Source: Pseudoxanthomonas sp. X-1
Lineage (GTDB): Bacteria > Pseudomonadota > Gammaproteobacteria > Xanthomonadales > Xanthomonadaceae
Direction: 5' to 3'
DNA: 64,000 nucleotides
Assembly: GCF_020042665.1 (NCBI RefSeq)
Contig: NZ_CP083376.1
Location: forward strand, 1-64,000
Below, in pieces: positions 24,986-34,259 of this stretch. How positions within the stretch are numbered: the stretch's first letter is position 1; the number at the start of each line of letters is the position of its first letter. A program made the position numbers and the translations under genes. The notes below the pieces were generated by a model. The model was given only the letters and a program-made list of their open reading frames with translations. It was not told where the DNA came from and searched no databases.

Positions 24986-25071
24986 ACCGAGGCTGACGGG
25001 GGCGCATCAATCCGCGCGATGTACACGCGGTGCGAAGCCAGTCTGCACACGGCCCACACCAGGCGGACGCA

Positions 25072-26475
25072 ATGCTCGCGCACCCCTTCGCCCGCCCCGA
25101 CCAGGCCATGTCCCAGCTCCAGGTGTTCTTCCTCCATGCGCTCGGCGCCAGTGCGGGCGAATGGAAGCAGGTGATCGCGCGGCTGGGCGACCGGGCCGAT
25201 TGCATCGCGCTGGATCTGCCCGGCTTCGGCGGCACCGCCGCGGGCGAGGCCACCGATGTGACGGCGCTGGTGGACTGGTTCTGCGCCATCGTGGCCGCGC
25301 GTGCGCCCTCGCGCTGGTGCGTGGTCGGGCACAGCATGGGCGGCAAGATCGCCACGCTCGCCGCCGCACGCGCACGCGAAGGCGCGCCGGGACTGGCCGG
25401 CCTGTGCGGGGTGGTGCTGGTCGCCGCCTCACCGCCGTCGCCCGAGCCGATGGACGAGCAACGCCGCCAGGCGATGCTGGACTGGTTCGCCGACGGCGCG
25501 CCCACGCGCGAGCAGGCCGCTGAGTTCGTCGACAACGACTGCGCGCACCGCCTGCAAGAAGCCCCGCGTGAACTGGCCATCGCCGATGTGCGGCGCAGCG
25601 ACCCGCGCGCCTGGCGCGCCTGGCTGCAGCAGGGCAGCAGGCAAGATGTGTCCGGCCAGGCCGGCCAGATCGCGTTGCCGGCGCTGATCCTGGCCGGCGC
25701 CGAGGACGGCGACCTAAACGCCGACGCGCAGCGACGCCTGAACCTGCCGCATTATCCGGACGCGGGCGAGATGGGAGTCATCGCCGATGCCGCGCACCAG
25801 ATTCCCCGCGAGCAGCCCGACGCGCTGGCGGCGCGGATCGACGCGCTGCTGCGGCGCGCGGAAGCCAGCGCCTTGCCGCCCCGGTTCATCGACCTGCTCA
25901 ACCTGCCGCGCGTGCAGCCACGCATGCGCGCCGCGCTGCTGGCGCGCCATCGCGGACCGCCGCAGGACGCGCCGCGCGTGCTGTCCGACGCGCAGCGCGC
26001 GGTGCTGGCCGCCGTGGTGACCAGCGTGCTGGCGCTGGACGACGCGACGCAGGCGGCTGACCTCGCCCGTCGCGTGGACGTGGGCCTGGCCAGCCAGGCG
26101 GGCGATGGCTGGCGCTTCGCCGACCTGCCGGCCGATGCGCAGGCCTGGCCGCTCGGGCTGGACGCGCTGGAGGCGATGACCGGCGGCTGGCGCGCGCTCG
26201 ATCCGGTGGCGCGGGAGGGGTGGCTGGCCCGCATCGCCCACGGTGAGGCACGGCCCGGCCCGCACAGCGCGCTGGATGGCGCGCAGCTGGCGCGCTGGTT
26301 CGAGGACGTGCGCGCCGAGATCGCGCGCACCTGGGCGAGCCTTCCGGCGACCATGGCGGCCATGGGCTACGACGGCTTCGCCACCGGCAACGCGCCAGGC
26401 GAAGGCGAGGGCTATGTCCTCGCCGAGGCCGACCAGCGCGAGCCCTGGCAGCTGCTGCCGGACACGCGCGGATGA
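25072..26475 (+). CDS. Alpha/beta hydrolase fused to a gluconate 2-dehydrogenase subunit 3-like domain
   Basis: This is up to 467 residues (ATG 25108 would give 455). The first ~260 residues are an alpha/beta hydrolase: FLHALGASAGEWKQVIARL, DLPGFGGTAAG, the nucleophile elbow VVGHSMGGKI and the catalytic histidine in IADAAHQIPREQP. Residues ~290-467 resemble the small subunit of membrane gluconate dehydrogenases (Pfam gluconate 2-dehydrogenase subunit 3): ARTWASLPATMAAMGYDGFA. The stop overlaps the start of a GMC oxidoreductase gene (ATGA), so they are translationally coupled. I infer that the tail partners the GMC flavoprotein and the hydrolase opens a lactone or ester. Experimental function is unknown. 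Confidence 0.8.
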   Translation: MLAHPFARPDQAMSQLQVFFLHALGASAGEWKQVIARLGDRADCIALDLPGFGGTAAGEATDVTALVDWFCAIVAARAPSRWCVVGHSMGGKIATLAAARAREGAPGLAGLCGVVLVAASPPSPEPMDEQRRQAMLDWFADGAPTREQAAEFVDNDCAHRLQEAPRELAIADVRRSDPRAWRAWLQQGSRQDVSGQAGQIALPALILAGAEDGDLNADAQRRLNLPHYPDAGEMGVIADAAHQIPREQPDALAARIDALLRRAEASALPPRFIDLLNLPRVQPRMRAALLARHRGPPQDAPRVLSDAQRAVLAAVVTSVLALDDATQAADLARRVDVGLASQAGDGWRFADLPADAQAWPLGLDALEAMTGGWRALDPVAREGWLARIAHGEARPGPHSALDGAQLARWFEDVRAEIARTWASLPATMAAMGYDGFATGNAPGEGEGYVLAEADQREPWQLLPDTRG

Positions 26476-27995
26476 CGGCGGCGCGGGTGGACCGCGTCGA
26501 GGCGGTGGTGGTGGGCAGCGGCGCCGGCGGTGCGCCTCTGGCCGCGCGGCTTGCGCAGGCGGGGGTCTCGGTGCTGGTGCTGGAAGCGGGCACGGCGTTC
26601 GCGCCCACCGACCATCTGCCCGACGAGCTGACCACCGGCCTGTACTGGATGGAGGAACGCCTGAGTGGCGGCGCCACGCCGACCGCCTTCGGGGCCAACA
26701 ACTCCGGCCAGGGCGTGGGCGGATCGACGCTGCACTGGGGCGCGTTCTGCCCGCGTCCAGACGCGGCCGAACTGCGCCTGCGCCGCAGCAGCGGCCAGGG
26801 CTGGGACTGGCCGATCGCGCACGCCGAACTGATCGACTACATCGCCCGGGTCGAGGCCTTCATCGGCGTGTCCGGGCCCTCGCCGTATCCCTGGGACCCG
26901 GCGCGTGCCTATGCCTACGCGCCGCCGCTGCGCAACGCGCCGGCGCAGGCCATGGCGCGCGGCTGCGCGGCGCTGGGCATCACCGCCACCGACAGCCCCG
27001 CCGCGCTGGTCACCGCCGCGCACGCGCAGCCGCACTGGGGCACACGGCGCGCCTGCACCAACTGCGGTGCCTGCCACCAGGGTTGCTTCTATGCGTCCAA
27101 GGCCGCCGCCGACACCAGCTGGCTGCCGCTGGCGCGCGCGCACGGCGCGCAGGTGCGCGCGGCCTGTCGCGTGGTCGATGTGCACCGCGACGCGCGCGGC
27201 CGTGTCGCCGGCGTGGTCTATCGCCACGAGGGACGCGAGTCGAGCGTGGGCTGCGATGCGCTGTTCCTGTGCGCCGGCGGCGTGGAGACCCCGCGCCTGC
27301 TGCTCAACCTGGGGCTGGCCAATTCCAGCGGCCAGGTCGGGCGCAACTTCATGGCGCACGTGGCCACCCAGGTGTGGGGCAGGTTCGACGCGGACATGCG
27401 CATGAACCGCGGCTACCCCTCGTCCCTGATCAGCGAAGACATGCGCGCGCCGGCCGATGCCGACTTCGCCGGCGGCTATCTGATCCAGAGCCTCGGCGTG
27501 CAGCCGCTGACCCTGGCCAACACGCTGGCCCGCGGCGCCGGGCTGTGGGGCCATGCGCTGACCTCGCGGCTGCGCGACTACAACCAGCTGGCCGGCATCG
27601 GCATCAACGGCGACTGCCTGCCGGCCGAGGGCAATCGCCTGACGCTGTCCGACGAGGTGGACGCCTTCGGCCTGCGCAAGGCGCGCATCGACTTCAGCTA
27701 CGGCGCCAACGAACGCGCGCTCGATGCCCATGCCCGGCGTACGCTCACTGCCATCTGGGAAGCCGCCGGCGCGCGCGACATCCTGGCCGCCGACCGCTCG
27801 GCGCACACGCTCGGCACCTGCCGCATGGGCACCGATCCGGAACACGCGGTCGTCGATGCCGACGGCCGCAGCTTCGACATCGACAACCTCTACGTCTGCG
27901 ACAACTCCACCTTCCCCAGCGCGCTGGCGGCCAACCCGGCCCTGACCCAGATGGCGCTGGGCCTGCGCACGGCCGAGCGCTTCCTGGCGGCCTGA
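26472..27995 (+). CDS. GMC-family flavin oxidoreductase
   Basis: This is 507 residues long. The FAD-binding Rossmann motif is VVGSGAGGAPLAARLAQAG (~12-30). GQGVGGSTLHWGAF (~78) is the second GMC signature, and the C-terminal catalytic block is HTLGTCRMGT, then DNLYVCDNSTFPSALAANP. A cysteine cluster, CTNCGACHQGC (~196-206), is typical of the bacterial sugar/gluconate-type branch. It likely oxidises a sugar, sugar acid or alcohol; the electron acceptor is unknown. There is no signal peptide. It overlaps the preceding hydrolase-fusion gene by 4 nt, and an SDR gene follows after 31 bp, giving a three-gene operon. Confidence 0.9.
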   Translation: MTAARVDRVEAVVVGSGAGGAPLAARLAQAGVSVLVLEAGTAFAPTDHLPDELTTGLYWMEERLSGGATPTAFGANNSGQGVGGSTLHWGAFCPRPDAAELRLRRSSGQGWDWPIAHAELIDYIARVEAFIGVSGPSPYPWDPARAYAYAPPLRNAPAQAMARGCAALGITATDSPAALVTAAHAQPHWGTRRACTNCGACHQGCFYASKAAADTSWLPLARAHGAQVRAACRVVDVHRDARGRVAGVVYRHEGRESSVGCDALFLCAGGVETPRLLLNLGLANSSGQVGRNFMAHVATQVWGRFDADMRMNRGYPSSLISEDMRAPADADFAGGYLIQSLGVQPLTLANTLARGAGLWGHALTSRLRDYNQLAGIGINGDCLPAEGNRLTLSDEVDAFGLRKARIDFSYGANERALDAHARRTLTAIWEAAGARDILAADRSAHTLGTCRMGTDPEHAVVDADGRSFDIDNLYVCDNSTFPSALAANPALTQMALGLRTAERFLAA

Positions 27996-28026
27996 CCCGA
28001 CCCCTATCCACCACGAGGAGCACACC

Positions 28027-28830
28027 ATGGATCTCGAAATCAACGGCCGCATCGCCCTGGTCAGCGGCGCCGACTCCGGCATGGGCAAGGAAACCGCGCG
28101 CCTGCTGCTGCAGGCCGGCGTGCGCGTAGCCATCACCGACCGCGCCGACGGCACCCTGCCGCAGGCGCTGGAAGAGCTCGCGCCGCTGGGCGAGGTGATC
28201 GCGGTGCCCGGCGACGTCACCCGGGCGCAGGACGTCGAGGACATCTGGCAGCAGGTGCGCGCGCGGCTGGGCGAGCCGGACATCTACGTCAACGCCGCCG
28301 GCGTGACCGGCGCCACCGGCGACTTCCTCGAGGTGGACGACGCCGGCTGGCTGCAGACCCTGGACATCAACCTGATGGGCGCGGTGCGCATGTGCCGCCA
28401 GGCGATCCCGGCGATGCGCAAGCGCGGGTGGGGCCGCATCGTGTTGTTCGCCTCCGAGGACGCCGTGCAGCCCTACGTGGACGAACTGCCGTACTGCGCC
28501 TCCAAGGCCGGCATCCTCAGCCTGGCCAAGGGCCTGTCCAAGGCCTACGGCGGTGACAACGTGCTGGTCAATACGGTCTCGCCGGCCTTCATCGCCACCC
28601 CGATGACCGACGCGATGATGCGCAAGCGCGCCAAGGAGAAGGGGGTGAGCTTCGAGGAGGCCATCGACAGTTTCCTGGACGAGGAACGCCCCGGCATGGT
28701 GCTCAAGCGCCGCGGCCGCGCCGAGGAAGTCGCCGCGGCGGTAGTCTTCCTGTGCTCCGAGCGCGCCAGCTTCATCAACGGCGCCGGCCTGCGCGTGGAT
28801 TCGGGCTCGGTGTTCACCATCGCGGGGTGA
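28027..28830 (+). CDS. SDR-family oxidoreductase, third gene of the GMC operon
   Basis: This is 267 residues long. The cofactor motif is SGADSGMGKETARLL (~14-28); VNAAGVTG replaces the usual NNAG; the catalytic serine is in VLFASEDA, and YCASKAGILSLAKGLS holds the Tyr/Lys pair. The C-terminus (GLRVDSGSVFTIAG) is normal for glucose-1-dehydrogenase-like SDRs. CGAGGAG precedes ATG 28027. Its position after the GMC gene suggests that it acts on the same substrate or product. Confidence 0.9.
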   Translation: MDLEINGRIALVSGADSGMGKETARLLLQAGVRVAITDRADGTLPQALEELAPLGEVIAVPGDVTRAQDVEDIWQQVRARLGEPDIYVNAAGVTGATGDFLEVDDAGWLQTLDINLMGAVRMCRQAIPAMRKRGWGRIVLFASEDAVQPYVDELPYCASKAGILSLAKGLSKAYGGDNVLVNTVSPAFIATPMTDAMMRKRAKEKGVSFEEAIDSFLDEERPGMVLKRRGRAEEVAAAVVFLCSERASFINGAGLRVDSGSVFTIAG

Positions 28831-28879
28831 GCGCACGCGAAGGCGCGCGGTCGCCGGTTATCCCGCTTCAGCTCGACAG

Positions 28880-28965
28880 CGTCATCCCCGCGAACGCGGG
28901 GATCCAGGGACGTTCCGTCCGATCGCGCGAAGGCGCTGGACTCTCGCGTTCGCGGGAGTGACGGT
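28880..28965. repeat. Paired REP-like inverted repeats
   Basis: GTCATCCCCGCGAACGCGGG and tctcgcgttcgcgggagtga face each other across about 45 bp. They follow the SDR operon stop and may terminate or stabilise its transcript. They belong to the same family as the copy near 24899. Confidence 0.7.
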
Positions 28966-29075
28966 AGGTTGGATTGTGGTCGCGGCTGGATCGCGGTGAG
29001 ATCCAACACCGCGACGTCGATCCGAGGCTGCATCGCGCGCACGCATGCAGGAACGAAGCGCGCGACACCGCCCCT

Positions 29076-30893
29076 TCATCCCCCGCCTTCGATCTCCGCC
29101 AGCGTCGACAGCGCCATGACATGCGCCAGGTGGCTCAGCCCCTGCGGCGTGTTGCCCAGCAGCGCGCCGGTTTGCGGGTCGATCATCTCGCTCATCACGC
29201 CGTTGCATGGGGCCAGTGCCTGTCCCAGGCGCTCCAGCCGGCGGCGGGCTTCCACGGGATCGCCCAGGCGCGCATAGCTCTCCGCGATCCAGAACGAACA
29301 CGCCAGGAAGCAGCCTTCCTCCTGATCCATGCCGCTGTAGCGATAGTGGAAATCCCCGGCGCCCAGCTCCCGGTCCAGCGCCGCCATCGTCAGTTTCAGC
29401 CGCTCCGGTCCGTCGAAACCGAAGCGCGCGGCCAGCGCGATGGCCGCATCCAGCCTGTCGCTGCCCGGGTACATCGCGAAGGCCTGCAGGTCCTCGGACC
29501 AGCAGTGCGTCTCGATCCAGTCCTTAATGCGATCGCGCTCACGGCCCCAGCGGTCGCGGCAGGTGGTCGGCAGCTGGCCCTGGTCGGCCAGTTCGACCGC
29601 GCGCGCAAGCGCCTGCCAGCAGCTGACCTTGGACATGGTGTAGTCCTGCAGCTCCTGCAGTTCCCACATGCCCGAATCGGGCAAGCGCCAGCGGTCGGCG
29701 CATTCGTCGGCGATGTGCGAGAGCAGTTCGGCGCTGGCCGGGTCCAGGATGTTGCCGCAGTCGACGAAGCAGTACGCGGTCTCGAAGATGTCGCCATAGA
29801 TGCCGTGCTGGTGCTGCGCGCCGGCCAGGTTGCCGGTGACCACCGGCTGGGTGCCGCGATAGCCCGGCGCGCGCAGGGCGGACACGTCCGGCACCAGATC
29901 GCCATCCAGGGTGAAGACCACGCGCGAGCCATGCCGGCGCAGCTGCCGCAGCAGCCAGGTGAAGGCCGCCTTGGATTCGGCCTCCAGCCCGGCCGCGAGG
30001 AACGCCTGGATGGTGTAGCCCGCATCGCGGATCCAGGCATAGCGATAGTCGTAGTTCTTGTGCCCGCCGATGCGCTCGGGCAGCGAAGTGGTCGCGGCGG
30101 CGGCGATCGCGCCGGAGGGCGAATACAGCAGCAGCTTCAGCGCCAAGGCGCTGCGCACGAACGCATCGCGCTGGTCGCCGTCGAAGTCCACGTTGCGCGC
30201 CCAGTCGCGCCACTCGCGGTCGGTCAGGTCGATGCGGCCGTCGATCTCCTCGATGGTCGGGGCGACCAGGGGCTCGTCCTCGCCCACCACCAGCGCCACC
30301 GTGACGCGCTCGCCGGCGGCCACTTCCACGGTGCCGCACGCGCCGGCATCGGACCAGGCGATGTCCAGGCGGTCGTGGTGGATCATCAGGCCCAGCAGCC
30401 GTTCGACGTGGAAGACGGTATGCGGCCCGATGCGCGAGTGATAGGGGTTGGCGCTGCGCGCGCGCATGCCCAGCTTCATCTCCAGCCCGAAGCGCACCTG
30501 CCCGCGCACGCCGTCGATCCGGCGCGCCAGCTCCGACCAGGGCAGGCGGCCGGCGTTGCCGCTGTTGAGCGACTCGGTCAGGGTCGCCTCGCCGGTATCG
30601 GTGGTGAAGGTGGTCACCAGCACGTTGCTGTCGGGCAGGTAGCGGCGCTCGGCGGTGAACGCGCCCTCGGGCGCCAGGGTGAAGTGGCCGCCTTCGGACC
30701 CGTCGAGCAGCCTGTCGAACAGCGGTGGGCTGTCCATGTTCGGCGCGCACCACCAGTCCAGGCCGCCGTCGAGCCCGCTCAGCGCCACCGAGCGGCCTTC
30801 GCCCAGCGCGCCGTAGTGCTCGATGGGCAGCACGCCCTCGACCCGCCGCGGCGCGAGGGCCCCGGCGCCGCGCGCGTGTGCGTCAGCCGGCAT
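29076..30893 (-). CDS. GH15-family glucoamylase/trehalase-like enzyme
   Basis: This is 605 residues long. An N-terminal beta-sandwich domain (~15-230) starts VEGVLPIEHYGALGEGRSVA, and a catalytic (alpha/alpha)6 barrel follows (~245-600). HKNYDYRYAWIRDAGYT (~283) is the GH15 signature around the first catalytic region, and YSGMDQEEGCFLACSFW lies near the second. Bacterial relatives hydrolyse trehalose, isomaltose-type or maltodextrin substrates and are usually cytosolic; no signal peptide is present. It may work with the trehalose/glycogen pathway, but no such genes adjoin it. An upstream start extension cannot be excluded. Confidence 0.88.
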   Translation of the reverse strand: MPADAHARGAGALAPRRVEGVLPIEHYGALGEGRSVALSGLDGGLDWWCAPNMDSPPLFDRLLDGSEGGHFTLAPEGAFTAERRYLPDSNVLVTTFTTDTGEATLTESLNSGNAGRLPWSELARRIDGVRGQVRFGLEMKLGMRARSANPYHSRIGPHTVFHVERLLGLMIHHDRLDIAWSDAGACGTVEVAAGERVTVALVVGEDEPLVAPTIEEIDGRIDLTDREWRDWARNVDFDGDQRDAFVRSALALKLLLYSPSGAIAAAATTSLPERIGGHKNYDYRYAWIRDAGYTIQAFLAAGLEAESKAAFTWLLRQLRRHGSRVVFTLDGDLVPDVSALRAPGYRGTQPVVTGNLAGAQHQHGIYGDIFETAYCFVDCGNILDPASAELLSHIADECADRWRLPDSGMWELQELQDYTMSKVSCWQALARAVELADQGQLPTTCRDRWGRERDRIKDWIETHCWSEDLQAFAMYPGSDRLDAAIALAARFGFDGPERLKLTMAALDRELGAGDFHYRYSGMDQEEGCFLACSFWIAESYARLGDPVEARRRLERLGQALAPCNGVMSEMIDPQTGALLGNTPQGLSHLAHVMALSTLAEIEGGG

Positions 30894-31109
30894 GGCGCTG
30901 CCCGGTGCGGCGGGCGTGCGGGTGCCGGGCGTTCGATCGCGTCATGCCGGAATCCTGCGAAAGGGGGGCCCTGGACGTTAGGTGCGCCGCCGCCCAGGCC
31001 GGGTGAAGGTGTCCCGGCAACGCGGCGTTGCGCCGGGCGCGCGGGCGCGCCGCCGGCCGGTCCGGTACGATGCCCGCCCCCTTGAACGGTTGCAGCAGAA
31101 GGCCGGGCC

Positions 31110-31712
31110 ATGAGCGATTCCGACAACATCCGCGGTGGCGTCAGCCGCGACCAGGCCGAGGATGCCGTGCGCACCCTGCTGCGCTGGGCCGGCGAGGATC
31201 CGCAGCGCGAAGGCCTGCTGGACACGCCCAAGCGCGTGGCCAAGGCCTATGGCGACTGGTTCAGCGGCTACCAGCGCGATCCTCGCGAGTACCTGGCGCG
31301 CACCTTCGAGGAAGTGGCCGGCTACGACGAGCTGATCGTGCTGCGCGACATCGAGTACGAAAGCCATTGCGAGCACCACATGGCGCCGATCATCGGCAAG
31401 GTCCATGTCGGCTACCTGCCCGACGGCAAGGTCGTGGGCATCAGCAAGCTGGCGCGCGTGGTCGACGCCTACGCCCGCCGCTTCCAGGTGCAGGAGAAGA
31501 TGACCGCGCAGATCGCCCAGTGCATCCAGGATGTCCTGCAGCCGCGCGGCGTGGGCGTGGTGGTCGAGGGCGCGCACGAATGCATGACCACCCGCGGCGT
31601 GCACAAGCGCGGGGTCAGCATGGTCACGTCCAAGATGCTGGGCGCGTTCCGCGAGGATGCGCGCACCCGCGCCGAGTTCCTGCGCTTCATCGAGGTCGGC
31701 GGCAAGCGCTGA
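31110..31712 (+). CDS. folE: GTP cyclohydrolase I
   Basis: This is 200 residues long. FolE converts GTP to 7,8-dihydroneopterin triphosphate, the first step of folate synthesis. The catalytic zinc site is in [19 protein letters not shown] (about residues 88-106), and the second cysteine ligand in [15 protein letters not shown] (~155). The length and end ([11 protein letters not shown]) match the bacterial type. The GGCCGGGCC-rich leader has no strong Shine-Dalgarno sequence. It is monocistronic, with a 20-bp palindrome 18 bp after the stop. Confidence 0.96.
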   Translation: MSDSDNIRGGVSRDQAEDAVRTLLRWAGEDPQREGLLDTPKRVAKAYGDWFSGYQRDPREYLARTFEEVAGYDELIVLRDIEYESHCEHHMAPIIGKVHVGYLPDGKVVGISKLARVVDAYARRFQVQEKMTAQIAQCIQDVLQPRGVGVVVEGAHECMTTRGVHKRGVSMVTSKMLGAFREDARTRAEFLRFIEVGGKR

Positions 31713-31730
31713 CCCGATCGTCCGTGCGTC

Positions 31731-31750
31731 GCCGCCCCGCGCGGGGCGGC
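31731..31750 (+). terminator. Perfect 20-bp palindrome after folE
   Basis: GCCGCCCCGC is followed directly by its complement GCGGGGCGGC. There is no T tract, so it is a weak intrinsic terminator at best, but it separates folE from the mntP leader. Confidence 0.45.
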
Positions 31751-31770
31751 GCATGGCCTGGGCGGATGTG

Positions 31771-31776
31771 TATACT
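31771..31776 (+). promoter_or_regulatory. Candidate -10 box of the mntP leader
   Basis: TATACT differs from the consensus at one position. It sits about 35 bp upstream of the first conserved riboswitch block. No good -35 box is visible at the usual distance. Confidence 0.4.
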
Positions 31777-31808
31777 GCGCGCCCCGCAGGCGCGCTCTAA
31801 CGTCGCTT

Positions 31809-31925
31809 ACGGGTCTCCTTGGGGAGTAGCCAGCGCTTGCCGGACGGCGGGCGCGCAGCCGTCAACACACTTGGCCTGCACCGGCCATGGCGGATGCAAC
31901 CACACCGGTTGGCGAGACCAACGAG
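31809..31925 (+). ncRNA. yybP-ykoY manganese riboswitch
   Basis: The leader has the hallmarks of the yybP-ykoY family: ctccttggggagtagcc (31815-31831), then gtcaacacactt (31861-31872), the two parts of the Mn2+-binding loop pair, and a closing helix GGTCTC (31812-31817) with GAGACC (31914-31919). Its location just upstream of mntP is the classic arrangement. Mn2+ binding is expected to favour translation of the exporter. Confidence 0.88.
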
Positions 31926-32003
31926 CAGTCCAGCACGGCTGATGGCCGGCGTGCTGGGCGGTTCGTCGTGTTTCGCATCCCCGGCCTGGTGTCCACAACC
32001 CCC

Positions 32004-32588
32004 ATGAATCCGGTTTCCATCCTGCTGCTCGGTCTGGCCATGTCCACCGATGCGTTCGCCGCCGCCCTGGGCAAGGGCGCGGCCATGGCCAGGCCCACGC
32101 TCGCCCAGGCGCTGCGCGTGGGGCTGATCTTCGGGGTGGTCGAAGCCATCACCCCGGTCATCGGCTGGCTGATCGGTTCGGCCGCGTCCAAGTACGTGCA
32201 GCGCTTCGACCACTGGATCGCCTTCGTCCTGCTCGGCGCGCTGGGCCTGCACATGATCTGGAAGGCGCTGCACGACGACGAGGAAGACGCCGCCGAGGCC
32301 GGCGAAGACCGCCACGGCAACGTGGTCACCCTGGCCCTGACCGGCCTGGCCACCAGCATCGATGCGATGGCCGTGGGCGTGGGCCTGGCCTTCGTCCAGG
32401 TGCCGATCTACCTGGTGGCCGGCGTGATCGGCCTGTGCACCTTCACCATGGTCACCATCGGCGTGCTGGCCGGACGCGCGCTGGGCGCGATGATCGGCCG
32501 CCGCGCCGAGCTGGTCGGCGGCGTGATCCTGATCCTGGTCGGCGCGGCGATCCTGTACGAACACCTCAGCGGGGCGGCCGGTGGCTAA
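32004..32588 (+). CDS. mntP: Manganese efflux pump MntP
   Basis: This is a 194-residue inner-membrane protein with six hydrophobic helices in two repeats: [19 protein letters not shown] (~5-23) and [19 protein letters not shown] (~112-130). The paired aspartates in STDAFA and SIDAMA are the Mn2+-binding residues of the family. ATG 32004 gives the family N-terminus ([10 protein letters not shown]). An in-frame ATG at 31887 lies inside the riboswitch and is rejected. Expression should rise with manganese through the upstream riboswitch. Its last 8 nt overlap the ychJ-like gene. Confidence 0.95.
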   Translation: MNPVSILLLGLAMSTDAFAAALGKGAAMARPTLAQALRVGLIFGVVEAITPVIGWLIGSAASKYVQRFDHWIAFVLLGALGLHMIWKALHDDEEDAAEAGEDRHGNVVTLALTGLATSIDAMAVGVGLAFVQVPIYLVAGVIGLCTFTMVTIGVLAGRALGAMIGRRAELVGGVILILVGAAILYEHLSGAAGG

Positions 32589-32979
32589 GCCCGTGCCGAA
32601 CACGTGCCCCTGCGACAGCGGCGCGCCCTACGCGCGCTGCTGCGGCCCGCTGCATGGCGGCGCACCGGCGGCGGATGCCGAAGCGCTGATGCGTTCGCGC
32701 TACAGCGCCTATGTGCTGGGCGACGCCGACTACCTGCGCGCCAGCTGGCATCCGTCCACGCGTCCGGCGCAGCTGTCGCTGGCCGACGCACCGGGCCAGC
32801 GCACCGTGTGGCTGGGGCTGAAGGTAGAATCGCACACCGTCACCGGCGCCGAGACCGCCGAGGTGGTGTTCACCGCGCGCCTGCGCGTGGGCGGCGGCTC
32901 GGCCCAGCGCATGCACGAACGCAGCCGCTTCGTGCGCGAAGGCGGGCACTGGTTCTACGTGGATGGCGACGTCGGCTGA
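32581..32979 (+). CDS. YchJ-family SEC-C motif protein
   Basis: This is 132 residues long. The N-terminal zinc-binding SEC-C-like motif is [13 protein letters not shown] (~9-21), followed by the YchJ domain: [20 protein letters not shown] and later [14 protein letters not shown]. Function is unknown; YchJ-type proteins are small cytosolic metal-binding proteins. GTG 32581 overlaps mntP by 8 nt, implying coupling and therefore manganese-dependent expression. Confidence 0.85.
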   Translation: MAKPVPNTCPCDSGAPYARCCGPLHGGAPAADAEALMRSRYSAYVLGDADYLRASWHPSTRPAQLSLADAPGQRTVWLGLKVESHTVTGAETAEVVFTARLRVGGGSAQRMHERSRFVREGGHWFYVDGDVG

Positions 32980-33142
32980 CGCGTCGCGCGCAAGCGCGCG
33001 AGGGGTGGTCAAGACCAGCGGCGCGTGATGGAGCGTTGCAGTGTTGCGGTGGGTTTCCCGCACAACGTGTCTAGCATCTGTCGCATGACGCACGCGCCTG
33101 CCTGCGCGCGTTCTTCCGACACTTCGCCAAGGAGACTCCCCC

Positions 33143-34204
33143 ATGTCCCAAGCCCACGGCTATGCCGCCACTTCCGCCGATGCGCCGCTGGCGCCGTTCG
33201 TGTTCGAACGTCGCACGCCCGGTCCGCACGATGTGCAGATGGACATCCTGTACTGCGGCATCTGCCACTCGGACCTGCACACCGCCCGCAACGAGTGGCA
33301 GAACACGATCTTTCCCTCGGTGCCGGGCCACGAGATCATCGGCCGCGTCACCGACGTCGGCAGTGAGGTCAAGGGCTTCAAGGTCGGCGACCTGGCCGGC
33401 GTCGGCTGCATGGTGGACAGCTGCCGCACCTGTCCTTCCTGCGCGGCGGGCGAGGAGCAGTACTGCGACAACGGCTTCACCGGCACCTACAACGGTCCGC
33501 TGTTCGGCGGCGGCGAGAACACCTACGGCGGTTACTCGGACCATGTCGTGGTCGACGAGCGCTACGTGCTGCGCGTGACCCACGGCACCGACAACCTGGC
33601 CGCGGTCGCGCCGCTGCTGTGCGCCGGCATCACCGTGTACTCGCCCATGGCGCACTGGCAGGTCGGCCCTGGCCAGTCGGTGGGCGTGGTCGGCCTGGGC
33701 GGCCTGGGCCACATGGCGGTCAAGATCGCCAAGGCGCTGGGCGCGCGCGTGGTGCTGTTCACCACCTCGGAGAGCAAGCGTGAGGACGGCAAGCGCCTGG
33801 GCGCCGACGAGGTGGTGATCTCCAGGGATCCCGGGCAGATGGCCGCGCAGGCCGGCAAGCTGGATTTCATCCTCAACACCGTGGCCGCCTCGCACGACCT
33901 GGATCCGTTCCTCAATGCGCTCAAGCGCGACGGCGCGATGGTGCTGGTCGGCGTGCCGGAACACCCGCATCCGACGCCGACGGTGTTCAACCTGATCATG
34001 CGCCGCCGGACCATCGCCGGCTCGCTGATCGGCGGCATCGCCCAGACCCAGGAGATGCTGGATTTCTGCGCCAGGCACGCGATCGTGTCGGACATCGAGA
34101 TGATCGAGCCCCGCCAGATCAACGAGGCCTACGAGCGCATGCTCAAGGGCGATGTGAAGTACCGCTTCGTGATGGATCTGGCCAAGCTGGACAAGGCCGC
34201 ATAA
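33143..34204 (+). CDS. Zinc-dependent NAD(P)-alcohol dehydrogenase, YahK/CAD type
   Basis: This is a 353-residue medium-chain dehydrogenase. Catalytic zinc ligands are in CGICHSDLH (~37) and GHEIIGRV (~62); the structural zinc comes from DSCRTCPSCAAGEEQYC (~95-111). The NADP-type Rossmann motif is VVGLGGLGHMAVKIAKALGA (~177-196). It reduces aldehydes or oxidises primary alcohols, and relatives are often aldehyde reductases. AAGGAG precedes ATG 33143. It stands alone with its own promoter region, so regulation cannot be read. Confidence 0.93.
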   Translation: MSQAHGYAATSADAPLAPFVFERRTPGPHDVQMDILYCGICHSDLHTARNEWQNTIFPSVPGHEIIGRVTDVGSEVKGFKVGDLAGVGCMVDSCRTCPSCAAGEEQYCDNGFTGTYNGPLFGGGENTYGGYSDHVVVDERYVLRVTHGTDNLAAVAPLLCAGITVYSPMAHWQVGPGQSVGVVGLGGLGHMAVKIAKALGARVVLFTTSESKREDGKRLGADEVVISRDPGQMAAQAGKLDFILNTVAASHDLDPFLNALKRDGAMVLVGVPEHPHPTPTVFNLIMRRRTIAGSLIGGIAQTQEMLDFCARHAIVSDIEMIEPRQINEAYERMLKGDVKYRFVMDLAKLDKAA

Positions 34205-34259
34205 CCCCGCGCGCGACAGGCGGCGAAGCGACGCGCGGCTACACTGGCCGCCCGTCTTC

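Noticed and set aside
31887..32003. Upstream in-frame ATG for MntP
   Set aside because: It falls within the riboswitch, and the family N-terminus begins at [10 protein letters not shown] (32004).
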